The notes under the pieces: generated by a model
What the model was told of the DNA's origin: nothing
Databases searched by the model: none
Seen by the model: the letters and a program-made list of their open reading frames with translations, nothing else
NCBI GenBank assembly: GCA_016838795.1
Contig: JAEHKQ010000126.1
Span: forward strand, 1-14,255
Origin: Nitrosopumilales archaeon
GTDB lineage: Archaea; Thermoproteota; Nitrososphaeria; Nitrososphaerales; Nitrosopumilaceae
Direction: 5' to 3'
DNA: 14,255 nt
Program-made: the position numbers and the translations under genes
Shown here: positions 4,954 to 13,000 of the stretch, piece after piece
How positions within the stretch are numbered: position 1 is the first letter of the stretch
Layout: each line of letters opens with the position of its first letter

Positions 4954-6522
4954 TTATTCTCTTAGAGTTTTTTGGCCAGAATCCAACTTTGTAATGTAGA
5001 CAATGCTGCGGCCCCTGGTATATTTGCCGTCACGTAAATTGTATGGTTTTATTTCAATCTCTAAATTATGTCGTCTAAATGTAGACTTTAGTTGATTTAT
5101 CTGAGTGGATAGCAGATTAGGAGCTTGGGGAAATTTAATCTCACTTGATCTGGTATCAAGTTGTTTTTTTAATGCCATGTCACATACTTCACTAAACAAA
5201 TCTTGTACAGAAGTCTCCATCTTATTTTCTGTCTCCATAATCTCTGTGATATACTCAATTATTGGATATGAATCAACCATTTTTAGTGAATCAATATCTA
5301 ATTTTTCTCTATAGACTTTGATAAAAGAAAAATCGGGATTCTTTAACATTCTTGAGATACATTCACCAAAAACTGTAAAGTCTGCCATTCGTTGTTTTGT
5401 ATTGATCTCTTTTTTTATCCTTCTATACATCAAAAGTGCCTGAGATAGAATGGTAAAAATTTCATCTAAAACAAAAGGTAATAGTTTGTTAAACCTTGCT
5501 TGAAATTCCTCCTCCGAAATTCTTTCATCTTCTCTAACTGGTATCGTTTCATATAGAATTGAGCGATCTTTAAAGTCTGGATAATCAAGAGACGGCGTAA
5601 TTCCATTAATGATTATTTTTCTTTTATAATTCCAGATAATCTCAGTGTCGTCGGTGTAAAGCTTTCTTTTTCTAAACCCTTCACCAGTAATAGCTCGACA
5701 CATCATGTCAGAAACCTCTTGACTAATCTCAGATACATTATCAAAATTTGTAACATATTGATTGTTGAACAATAGTGCCAAGTCAGAAGCGGTTTTTGGA
5801 ATTGAAATTACATTCATTGCTGATGGATCAAGAATCTTTGCCACTGACTTTGTAATGGTTGATTTTATGCTGCCATGTTCCCCATGTACAATCATTATTG
5901 GAATGGGATATTTTTCTAAAAGCATCGTGATTAGATGTATTTTGAAAATTAGCCTATCTGCTTCTTGAATTCTGAACAACTTTAGAAGCGTATCTAACGC
6001 AGCGCCAGCGCCTTTTTTAGGCATAACCTGGGGGTTTTGCTGCTGTTTTCGAGTAAAAATTGGTGTTTTTTCGTTTAAAGGGACAACCTGATATCCAGCT
6101 TTTGAAATTTTAATTGCTTCCCAATTTGAATTACAAAAATCATAGTATATTGCATTATCAATTAACGCAATTCTATTGTAGATAGGAACACGTTCAGTTT
6201 TTTCATCTTGATGAGCTTGTGCAACTATCATGGATAATACATTGATGTAAGTTTCTTCTGAATGAAAATCTTCATCTTTGTCATAATACAAAGCCTTTAA
6301 CCACTGAATTGATTCGAAGGAACCCAACCGAATAGTTTGTTTGTGATTGTTAACTTGAATAATTCCATAAACAAGAGTAGAGTCTGTATCAGAAATTACT
6401 ATTCGTTCAATTTGTTCTTTTGCAAACTCGTAAAGTTTTTGTTTGTTATTCTGATTTTCGGGTTTATCTTCTTTTGAATCAGATTCAGAAAATGTTTTTC
6501 CCCTTAATTCCTCTAACGACAA
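4954..6522 (-). CDS. P-loop replication helicase/ATPase-like protein, 522 aa
   Basis: Central ATPase domain, about residues 175-345: Walker A GEHGSIKST (214-222), Walker B-like YVTNFDNVS (D261), a polar sensor Asn in RKIIINGI (N306), and an Arg-finger-like FKDRS (R320). This order is that of the plasmid/viral AAA+ or SF3-like helicases fused to or partnered with primases. The N-terminal 170 residues would be the primase-like or DNA-binding part but show no metal-binding motif I can name; the C-terminus looks winged-helix-like. The start is TTG 6522: it directly abuts the upstream stop (TAA-TTG) and has GGAGGT 8 nt before it. Last gene of the seven-gene operon; likely the replication protein of the integrated element. 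Confidence 0.75.
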   Translation of the reverse strand: MSLEELRGKTFSESDSKEDKPENQNNKQKLYEFAKEQIERIVISDTDSTLVYGIIQVNNHKQTIRLGSFESIQWLKALYYDKDEDFHSEETYINVLSMIVAQAHQDEKTERVPIYNRIALIDNAIYYDFCNSNWEAIKISKAGYQVVPLNEKTPIFTRKQQQNPQVMPKKGAGAALDTLLKLFRIQEADRLIFKIHLITMLLEKYPIPIMIVHGEHGSIKSTITKSVAKILDPSAMNVISIPKTASDLALLFNNQYVTNFDNVSEISQEVSDMMCRAITGEGFRKRKLYTDDTEIIWNYKRKIIINGITPSLDYPDFKDRSILYETIPVREDERISEEEFQARFNKLLPFVLDEIFTILSQALLMYRRIKKEINTKQRMADFTVFGECISRMLKNPDFSFIKVYREKLDIDSLKMVDSYPIIEYITEIMETENKMETSVQDLFSEVCDMALKKQLDTRSSEIKFPQAPNLLSTQINQLKSTFRRHNLEIEIKPYNLRDGKYTRGRSIVYITKLDSGQKTLRE

Positions 6523-6834
6523 TTATACAAACCTCCATTTGATGCGTTCAGTTAGATTGCGGCTGCCAAATTTTTCGTGAGCAATTTCACTTATAGTTCT
6601 AAAAATCACTTTTTGAATTGTGTAGGTTTTTTCTCTGTTCAAAATTTCTCGCAGTTCTTTATTAAAAAATGATAAAGGAATCTCAATTTCATCCCCAAAT
6701 AATATTCCTTGATCAATAATTTGATAGAAATAATCACCAGGAATTGGAAATTCTGAAGTCTTTGACATCCTCCAAGATTCTTTAATCCTATCAACCAATG
6801 CTGACTCTGTAAATGTTTGTTGAGTTTCCATCAT
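6523..6834 (-). CDS. Unknown protein, 103 aa
   Basis: Starts MMETQQTFTESALVDRIKESW; mixed alpha/beta, no recognised motif. Its ATG overlaps the stop of the 31-aa zinc gene (ATGA), and AGAGGA lies 6 nt upstream. Its stop abuts the helicase start with no gap. This tight coupling suggests a loader, primase subunit or other partner of the helicase, by position only. Confidence 0.7.
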   Translation of the reverse strand: MMETQQTFTESALVDRIKESWRMSKTSEFPIPGDYFYQIIDQGILFGDEIEIPLSFFNKELREILNREKTYTIQKVIFRTISEIAHEKFGSRNLTERIKWRFV

Positions 6835-6926
6835 TTCAAATCCTCTTCATGACACCAACAATCGCAGCCTTTGCTGCCTTTACATCTAGAATGGTGATAA
6901 CGGAAACATGCAGATTGTAGATACAT
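6831..6926 (-). CDS. 31-aa zinc-finger microprotein
   Basis: Reads MYLQSACFRYHHSRCKG... and ends CDCWCHEEDLK. Five Cys and three His in 31 residues: C7, H11/H12, C15, then C-x-C-x-x-C-H near the end, enough for one zinc site. The ATG overlaps the stop of the preceding gene (TAATG), AGAGG lies 10 nt upstream, and the TGA overlaps the next gene's ATG (ATGA). Overlaps on both sides are strong evidence that a gene this small is translated. Function unknown. Confidence 0.7.
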   Translation of the reverse strand: MYLQSACFRYHHSRCKGSKGCDCWCHEEDLK

Positions 6927-7081
6927 TAGTTCCAAACCTCTGAATCACTAAAACAGCGATGTTTTACGACGTGATTTTCACAGAATTTTTTTTTACATCC
7001 TAAGCAGTGTTTTGTGTTGCTACTGCACCAGCAGTAAACACAATTGCATAAATTCTCGTATTCTTGGCAACTAATTGCCAT
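6926..7081 (-). CDS. AN1-like zinc-finger protein, 51 aa
   Basis: Reads MAISCQEYENLCNCVYCWC... Pattern: C14-x2-C17-x8-C26-x2-C29-x4-C34-x2-H37-x3-H41-x-C43. The second half (CxxCxxxFCxxHxxxHxC) closely follows the AN1 zinc finger, whose usual His spacing is x5 rather than x3. It should bind two zinc ions. The frame extends to ATG 7183, but that part overlaps the AbrB-like gene by 77 nt; ATG 7081 leaves a 25-nt gap. No clear ribosome-binding site precedes 7081, so the start is uncertain. AN1 proteins in archaea are mostly uncharacterised. Confidence 0.65.
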   Translation of the reverse strand: MAISCQEYENLCNCVYCWCSSNTKHCLGCKKKFCENHVVKHRCFSDSEVWN

Positions 7082-7106
7082 AACATTTAGTAAATTAGAA
7101 GGATTA

Positions 7107-7355
7107 TCAGATAGTAGATACAACCTCCTTTGAAGTGGGTGGTTTGTACGATTCGTTGAGTTGCTCTGCATCACTGTGAGCAACCAACATTATTTTATTC
7201 TGATTTTGAACAATGTCAAATGAATCAATCCCATATTTTTCAAGCACGTCTGTTGGTAAAGCAAAAAAGGAATAGTTTCCATTAATTTTTAAAATTGATT
7301 GCGCTTTCTCAGCAAGCGGTATTGCTCTTGCAGTTCCAATTATTCTACCTGGCAA
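7107..7355 (-). CDS. AbrB/MazE-like DNA-binding protein, 82 aa
   Basis: The middle section, INGNYSFFALPTDVLEKYGI followed by a hydrophobic strand ending NKIMLVAHS, fits the swapped-hairpin AbrB fold (strand, LP-x-D-V-x-E, Gly turn, I-x-L-V). The N-terminal 20 residues are an extra basic extension. The start is TTG 7355 with AGGAGG 9 nt upstream. AbrB-like proteins regulate transcription or act as antitoxins; no MazF or VapC toxin gene is adjacent, so regulation of the operon is the likelier role. Confidence 0.65.
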   Translation of the reverse strand: MPGRIIGTARAIPLAEKAQSILKINGNYSFFALPTDVLEKYGIDSFDIVQNQNKIMLVAHSDAEQLNESYKPPTSKEVVSTI

Positions 7356-7398
7356 TTTTCAAATCCTCCTCTAAATCAAAAAAAATTTGAAGTAGCAA

Positions 7399-7551
7399 TT
7401 ATTGCTCCTCCTCTTGATTTTCTTTGGCTGCTTGTTCTCGTAAGTAGTTAATTTGTTCTTGGCCGGCTTTAACGGCACGTGCCATGACTCCTCTTTCAGT
7501 TTCTGACATTTCAGAGGTGTCTTGACAAAATTCTTTTCCTTTACGAGCCAT
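7399..7551 (-). CDS. Small charged helical protein, 50 aa
   Basis: MARKGKEFCQDTSEMSETER... ending KENQEEEQ. Helical and Glu/Gln-rich, with one Cys. Its ATG overlaps the end of the upstream gene by 11 nt, and GGAGG lies 12 nt before it. The frame is intact, with a normal amino-acid mix, between two genes of the same operon. No family recognised. Confidence 0.65.
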   Translation of the reverse strand: MARKGKEFCQDTSEMSETERGVMARAVKAGQEQINYLREQAAKENQEEEQ

Positions 7552-7753
7552 TTTGTTTTAATGCCTCCTTTGTTTGGTCACACATACAATCGAGTTTTTT
7601 TACTCCATTTGGTGTATGGTTATTTTCATTTCGTTGTTCTTCAACTTCGTCACAAAGTTTATTGATATGCTGATCAAATCCCCTTGTGAGTGGCTGGCCA
7701 GTTAACTTCTGAACCCTGAGCGCCGTGTCATCTTGTATGTTTGGTTTAAGCAT
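7541..7753 (-). CDS. Unknown protein, 70 aa, first gene of the operon
   Basis: Starts MLKPNIQDDTALRVQKLTG and continues with a helix containing KLCDEVEEQRNEN, then a CMC motif near the C-terminus. No recognised domain. ATG 7753 lies just downstream of the 9-3-9 palindrome, so this gene opens the operon that runs to the helicase. A small DNA-binding or copy-control role would suit its position, but the sequence itself does not show it. Confidence 0.6.
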   Translation of the reverse strand: MLKPNIQDDTALRVQKLTGQPLTRGFDQHINKLCDEVEEQRNENNHTPNGVKKLDCMCDQTKEALKQNGS

Positions 7754-7778
7754 ACTTTTTTAAAGTAGATAGATACTT

Positions 7779-7799
7779 TTAATACGTTCGACGTATTAA
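7779..7799. promoter_or_regulatory. Perfect inverted repeat in divergent promoter, putative operator
   Basis: TTAATACGT (7779-7787), spacer TCG, ACGTATTAA (7791-7799). It sits 26-46 nt from ATG 7753 and 17-37 nt from ATG 7816, right where TATA boxes are expected for both directions. A dimeric regulator bound here would control both transcripts; the winged-helix protein to the right or the AbrB-like protein are candidates. Confidence 0.7.
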
Positions 7800-7815
7800 T
7801 ACAGAATTAGTACGA

Positions 7816-8673
7816 ATGATTCAATCTAGCTATGATGGACAGATTTTAGATATTTTACGCCTAGAAGGAGGCAGAATTGTAGGATTTAACACACTAAAAA
7901 AATTAGGAATAACTATTCGAGATGGAAAACCCTTTCACGGAAATGAGTTAAAACTCGCCATAGAGCGATTAAAAAAATCGGGTCAAATCAAAGTAAATAC
8001 CATAGGAAATAGAGGCGATAAAGAATACATTCTTCCAGACCAAAACATCGAAAAGGCATACAAAAAATTAACTAAAGAAATGCAAAAAATGGAAATGAGA
8101 CTATATCAATCTGGTTTAAAACAAGACGAAAAAAGACTTTTTCTACACAACTATTTTCGTTTAGCTTTTCATAACCTTGACTTTCTTCGATATGTAAAAT
8201 TTGGAAAGGATGTTTTCACAAAAGTTAAAGCTCCTCCAGCTTTAAGGAAAATTGAAAAACTAGAAAACAAATTAGTCGATGAAATTCAAAAGAAGATAGA
8301 TTCTTTAGATCCTGATGAAAAAATGCGTATATTCAATTTACTTTCGCCTAAAGAGCCTGAACTTCTCTCCTTAGAAGATTACCGAAAATATACTCATATT
8401 CCAACTGAAAAAGAAAAAAGAGAAGAAAAATTAAAGCTCAAACAACAACGAATTGAAGACCATAAAAACAATCCTTTTTGTGGACATTGTGGTAAAAAAA
8501 CAAAGGATTACACTGAAAAAGACAAACATAGTGATAGACATTTGAAAGAACTAGTTGCTATGGGCCTGCCTTGGTTTATTAAAAAATATGGTGTTGGATA
8601 TAATGAAAAAACAGGAAAATCACGTAAAGATAAAAAATTAGAAAAAGAACTGAAACAAATACAAAAACAATAG
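7816..8673 (+). CDS. Winged-helix protein with C-terminal C2H2 zinc finger, 285 aa
   Basis: Residues 1-75 look like a winged helix: helices ILDILRLEGGRIVGFNTLKKL and GNELKLAIERLKKSG, then a beta wing with GNRGDKEYIL. A long charged helical part (77-215) may be a coiled coil. Near the C-terminus C222 and C225 (FCGHCG) pair with H238 and H242 (KHSDRH), a C2H2 finger, followed by a basic tail. Divergent from the replication operon across the palindrome, so a plasmid-type repressor or replication initiator is the best guess. It is the only long plus-strand gene in this element. Confidence 0.65.
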   Translation: MIQSSYDGQILDILRLEGGRIVGFNTLKKLGITIRDGKPFHGNELKLAIERLKKSGQIKVNTIGNRGDKEYILPDQNIEKAYKKLTKEMQKMEMRLYQSGLKQDEKRLFLHNYFRLAFHNLDFLRYVKFGKDVFTKVKAPPALRKIEKLENKLVDEIQKKIDSLDPDEKMRIFNLLSPKEPELLSLEDYRKYTHIPTEKEKREEKLKLKQQRIEDHKNNPFCGHCGKKTKDYTEKDKHSDRHLKELVAMGLPWFIKKYGVGYNEKTGKSRKDKKLEKELKQIQKQ

Positions 8674-8674
8674 T

Positions 8675-8827
8675 CTATTTTCTTTTTCTTTTCTTTTGTT
8701 TATCTAGAAGATCATTGATTACACTGTCATAGGTGATCTCGTCGTTTGATTTGGCTTGTAAAACACCCCTTTCTTTTCGTAAACGTACAAGGGTTTTTTC
8801 GTCGATCTGGATGGAAGTTCGTTTCAA
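8675..8827 (-). CDS. Ribbon-helix-helix (CopG/VapB-type) protein, 50 aa
   Basis: Reads MKRTSIQIDEKTLVRLRKER..., then ITYDSVINDLLDKQKKRKRK. Strand, helix, turn, helix spacing and the ITYDSVINDLL second helix are typical of archaeal VapB/CopG antitoxins. The start is TTG 8827, the only usual start after an in-frame stop, with a TTTTATA box about 29 nt upstream (leaderless). Its end lies 2 nt from the end of the convergent 285-aa gene. No VapC/PIN toxin gene is beside it, so it may be an orphan antitoxin or a plain repressor. Confidence 0.75.
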   Translation of the reverse strand: MKRTSIQIDEKTLVRLRKERGVLQAKSNDEITYDSVINDLLDKQKKRKRK

Positions 8828-8852
8828 AATTATCTCATTTTAGAGCAAGTAG

Positions 8853-8860
8853 TATAAAAT
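8853..8860 (-). promoter_or_regulatory. TATA box of the 50-aa RHH gene
   Basis: Minus-strand TTTTATAC centred about 29 nt from the TTG start. This supports both the gene and its unusual start codon. Confidence 0.55.
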
Positions 8861-8923
8861 AGGCACGAAAATTACCTCTAAACACATACTTAAGTTAACG
8901 TTTAAATCCATAATCAAATCCAC

Positions 8924-10096
8924 TTGTCGAGGGTTACAATAACCACAAAAAAAGCCACACACGTAAACAAGATCAGTAAGCTGATCTTGGATGACGGCAC
9001 AGTTTTTGATGGCATGGGATTTGGTTTTTCAACAACAACCATCGGTGAGATCGTTTTTAACACTGGAATGGTCGGGTATACAGAAACACTAACAGATCCG
9101 TCCTATAGCGGTCAAATTTTGACCTTAACATATCCACTTGTAGGCAACTATGGTGTACCAAATCCCAAAATCAAGGATGATGACGGAATCCAAAAATTCT
9201 TTGAATCTGACAAAATTCAAGTTCGTGGATTAGCCATTCATGAGTTGTCCTTAGTTGCAAGTCATTGGAATCTATCAATGACTTTAGATGAATGGTTCTA
9301 TAATGAAAAAATTCCAGGCATTTCTGGTATTGATACACGTGCGCTAACAAAAAAACTTCGAAGCAAGGGTGTAATGATGGCCGCACTCGCCGTCTCAGAT
9401 AATGAAATTGATGTGGAGCAAGTAAAGAACAAACTTGCTGCAGCAACTAACTATAACTCAGAGGAATTTATGGATCAGGTTTCTACAAAATCTGAACAGG
9501 TTTTTGGTAATGAGAAAGACTCTGTAGTTGTTATTGATACAGGCACAAAAAATGCAATTTTAAGAAACATTCGAAATATTGGCTACAAAGTAATCAAAGT
9601 TCCTTGGAACACTTCGATTGAAAAAATTCTTTCATACAAACCAAAAGGCGTTGTTATCAGTAATGGCCCAGGTGATCCACAAAAATGTCCAGAAACAATC
9701 AAGACAGCAAAATCTTTGATAGAAAAAAATATTCCCACCCTTGGAATTTGCCTTGGTGCACAAATACTTGGACTTGCAGGACAAGCATCTACATATAAGC
9801 TAAAATATGGACATCGCGGGCAAAACAAATCATGTGTAAATCTAGATAATAACCAAGTTTATGTTACTAGTCAGAACCACGGCTATTGCATTAGTCCTGA
9901 ATCATTAAAGGATTCAGAGTTTGATTTATGGTTCATCAATGCTGATGATAAAACTGTAGAAGGAATTATCCACAAAAAACAAAAATGCATTGCAGTACAA
10001 TTTCACCCAGAAGCTTCACCTGGACCTTATGATTGTAAATTCATTTTTGAAGAACTGAAACACCTGATGGGGGAGGGCAAGTCTGCCAAAAAATGA
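8924..10096 (+). CDS. carA: Carbamoyl-phosphate synthase small subunit (glutaminase)
   Basis: Hydrolyses glutamine and feeds ammonia to CarB for carbamoyl phosphate, the precursor of pyrimidines and arginine; cytosolic. It has 390 residues, normal for the family. The N-terminal CPSase small-chain domain (about 17-150) holds GMVGYTETLTDPSYSGQIL and PGISGIDTRALTK; the class-I glutaminase domain (about 200-380) holds the nucleophile C276 in LGICLGAQ and the pair H361/E363 in QFHPEASPGP. E. coli CarA has His where this protein has Ala in CLGAQ; the triad is intact. The start is TTG 8924; no better start is available before the conserved LILDDGTVF. The 3' end overlaps the proposed carB start by 14 nt, so the two are co-transcribed. 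Confidence 0.95.
   Translation: MSRVTITTKKATHVNKISKLILDDGTVFDGMGFGFSTTTIGEIVFNTGMVGYTETLTDPSYSGQILTLTYPLVGNYGVPNPKIKDDDGIQKFFESDKIQVRGLAIHELSLVASHWNLSMTLDEWFYNEKIPGISGIDTRALTKKLRSKGVMMAALAVSDNEIDVEQVKNKLAAATNYNSEEFMDQVSTKSEQVFGNEKDSVVVIDTGTKNAILRNIRNIGYKVIKVPWNTSIEKILSYKPKGVVISNGPGDPQKCPETIKTAKSLIEKNIPTLGICLGAQILGLAGQASTYKLKYGHRGQNKSCVNLDNNQVYVTSQNHGYCISPESLKDSEFDLWFINADDKTVEGIIHKKQKCIAVQFHPEASPGPYDCKFIFEELKHLMGEGKSAKK
10071..10077 (+). promoter_or_regulatory. Shine-Dalgarno site deciding the carB start
   Basis: GGGAGGG, 5 nt before CTG 10083, inside the end of carA. There is no in-frame ATG, GTG or TTG between the upstream in-frame stop (10065) and GTG 10116, and the latter would cut off the first beta strand. 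CTG, which aligns with the family's usual first Met, is therefore the likeliest start. Confidence 0.5.
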
Positions 10097-13000
10097 GTCA
10101 CTGAAAAAAATTCTTGTGTTAGGTAGTGGGGCAATAAAAATCGGAGAAGCAGGCGAAAGTCGCTAAAACGACCGTCAATTCGACTACTCCGGAAGCCAAT
10201 GCCTCAAAGCAATTAGAGAAGAAGGACTGAAAAGTATTCTCATAAATCCAAATGTTGCTACTATCCAAACAGATACAAGATTTGCAGATAAAGTATACCT
10301 GTTACCTGTAAACCTAGAGTATGTCTCATCCATAATTGAATCTGAAAGACCAGATGGTTTGATGTTAGCATATGGAGGTCAAACTGCACTAAACTGTGGC
10401 GTTAAACTAAATGAATCAGGCATCCTCCAAAAATATGACATTAAAGTTCTTGGCACGCAAGTATCAGGAATTCAGAAAGCAGAAGATCGACAACTATTCA
10501 AAGATTCGATGAATCAATGTGGCATTCCAGTACTAAACAGCAAAACTGTTTCCAATTTTGACCAGGCAAAAAAAGCAGCTCAAGAATTAGGATATCCTGT
10601 AATTATTAGGGTTGCATATACTCTAGGAGGGAAAGGTGGAGGAGTTGCCTACAATGAAATTGAATTACACGAAATTGTTGAACGAGGAGTTAAAGCAAGT
10701 TTGGTAGGTCAAGTTTTAGTTGAAGAATATATTGGTAGCTGGAAACAAATTGAATATGAAGTAATGCGAGATTATGCAGAAAATAATGTCATAGTCTGTA
10801 ACATGGAAAACATTCTTGCCATGAAGGTTCATACTGGAGATAACATTGTGGTGGCTCCCTCACAAACAATTGATAATCGTGAATACCACATGTTGCGTTC
10901 TGCATCGTTACGAGCAACAAAACATGTAGGCATTGTAGGTGAGTGTAACATACAATTTGCTTTGGATCCAAATTCAGAACGCTATGTTGCAATTGAGGTA
11001 AATCCCCGTCTTTCTCGTTCATCAGCATTAGCCAGTAAGGCTACAGGCTATCCAATTGCATATATGTCCGCAAAAATCGGAATTGGCTATTCATTACCCG
11101 AGTTGGTTAATCCCATTACTAAATCAACTACTGCTTGTTTTGAACCAGCACTTGATTACATTGTTTGTAAACACCCTCGCTGGGATTTTGCTAAATTTGA
11201 GCTTGTTAATCGAAAACTTGGTCCTATGATGAAATCAGTAGGCGAAGTAATGTCTATAGGGCGAACATTCGAAGAATCTCTTCAAAAAGCTATCAGGATG
11301 CTTGACATTGGAAATGATGGACTTGTATTAAATCGATTTAACGGACAAACATACAACGAGGAAGATATTGAAAATCATCTTGGACGCCCGGATGATCTTA
11401 TCTTATACTACGTAGCAGCTGCCCTAAAGAAAGGTATTTCAGTTGATAGAATTTTCAAACTATCTTCAATTGATCCATGGTTCATTGAAAAGATAAAAAA
11501 CATAGTGAATACTGAAGCAAGACTCAAAGAAGAATCATTAGATAAATCATTGTTAAAAACATCAAAAAAACTTGGATTTTCAGACAATCAAATAGCCCGC
11601 GCAATCAACAAAACTCCTTCTGATATTCGAAAAATGCGAAAGGAAAATGGAATAATTCCATCAGTTAAACAAATTGATACCTTAGCTGCTGAATGGCCTG
11701 CCAAGACAAACTATCTCTACTTGACTTATGGTGGTGATAAAAATGACTTGGAAATTAAAAGTGATGAACAAGGAATTGTTGTCTTAGGAGCTGGTCCTTA
11801 CCGAATAGGGAGTAGCGTGGAATTTGATTGGGGAACTGTAAACATGGTTTGGGGTTTGCAAGAAAACGGTGAAAAAAATATTGCAGTTGTTAATTGTAAT
11901 CCAGAAACAGTCTCTACTGATTATGATGTTTGTAATCGACTTTACTTTGAAGAACTAACCCTAGAACGCATCTTAGACATTACAGAATTTGAAAATCCAA
12001 AAGGAGTAGTTACCTGTGTTGGTGGTCAGACTGCAAATAATCTGACACCACCACTTGCAAAAAACGGTGTTAATATTTTAGGCACAAAAGCAGAGGCTGT
12101 GGACAGCGCAGAAAATCGTTCTAAATTTAGTAGTGTTCTTGATAATTTGCATATTAAACAACCAAAATGGCAAGCATTTTCAAATCTTACTGATGCGAAA
12201 TTTTTTGCACAAGAGGTAGGTTACCCAGTAATTGTTCGCCCTTCCTATGTTCTGAGTGGCGCTGCAATGAAGGTAGTCTGGTCTCAAGATGAGTTAAAGA
12301 CATATGTAAAAGAAGCCACAACTGTTTCACCTGATCATCCAGTTGTAATTTCGAAATTCATGTTGAACTCTCTCGAAGTTGATGTTGATGGAGTTTGTGA
12401 TGGTAAAAATGTGATTATTGGAGCAATAGTAGAACACATTGATTTTGCAGGAGTGCATTCTGGCGATGCCATGATGTGCATCCCTCCTTGGCGCCTAAAT
12501 AACAAAATCATAGAAACTATAACTGATTATACTAACAAAATTGCAATATCTTTTAACATTAAAGGACCTTTTAATCTTCAATTTCTAATTAATGAGGGCC
12601 ATGTTTTTGTAATTGAACTTAATATTCGTGCATCCCGTTCCATGCCATTTGTTTCTAAATTGGTTAAAATTAATCTCATAAGTTTAGCATCCGGTGCAAT
12701 CTTAGGCAAAGAGCTACCGACGATACCTCATGATCATTGGAAGAAAATTCACAACTATGGAATTAAGGTGCCACAATTTTCGTTTATGCAACTCGAAGGA
12801 GCAGATATTGTTTTGGGTGTAGAAATGCAATCTACTGGAGAAGCTGCGTGTTTTGGAAATAGTTTCTATGACGCACTCGCAAAAGGATTGATATCCGTGG
12901 GATATCACCTGCCCAAGGAAGGAACTGCATTGATTACAATCGGTGGCGATGAAAATAAAGAAAAATTATTGCCAACCGTTGCTCACCTCAAGAATCTAGG

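Noticed and set aside
3103..5968. Plus-strand frames at 3103-3324, 5105-5314 and 5762-5968
   Set aside because: Antisense to well-supported minus-strand genes, with no start signals or recognisable motifs.
9171..9828. Minus-strand open frames inside carA and carB (also 10789-11028 and 12714-12908) and the plus frame 13012-13230
   Set aside because: Shadows of strongly conserved coding sequence on the other strand or in another frame.
10155..10181. carB as a pseudogene, or the insertion as translational bypassing
   Set aside because: The rest of carB is intact over 1080 codons and the insertion is exactly in frame. Bypassing would need matching take-off and landing codons (GAA against CAA here), while the bulge-helix-bulge fits to the base. 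Sequencing error cannot be fully excluded.
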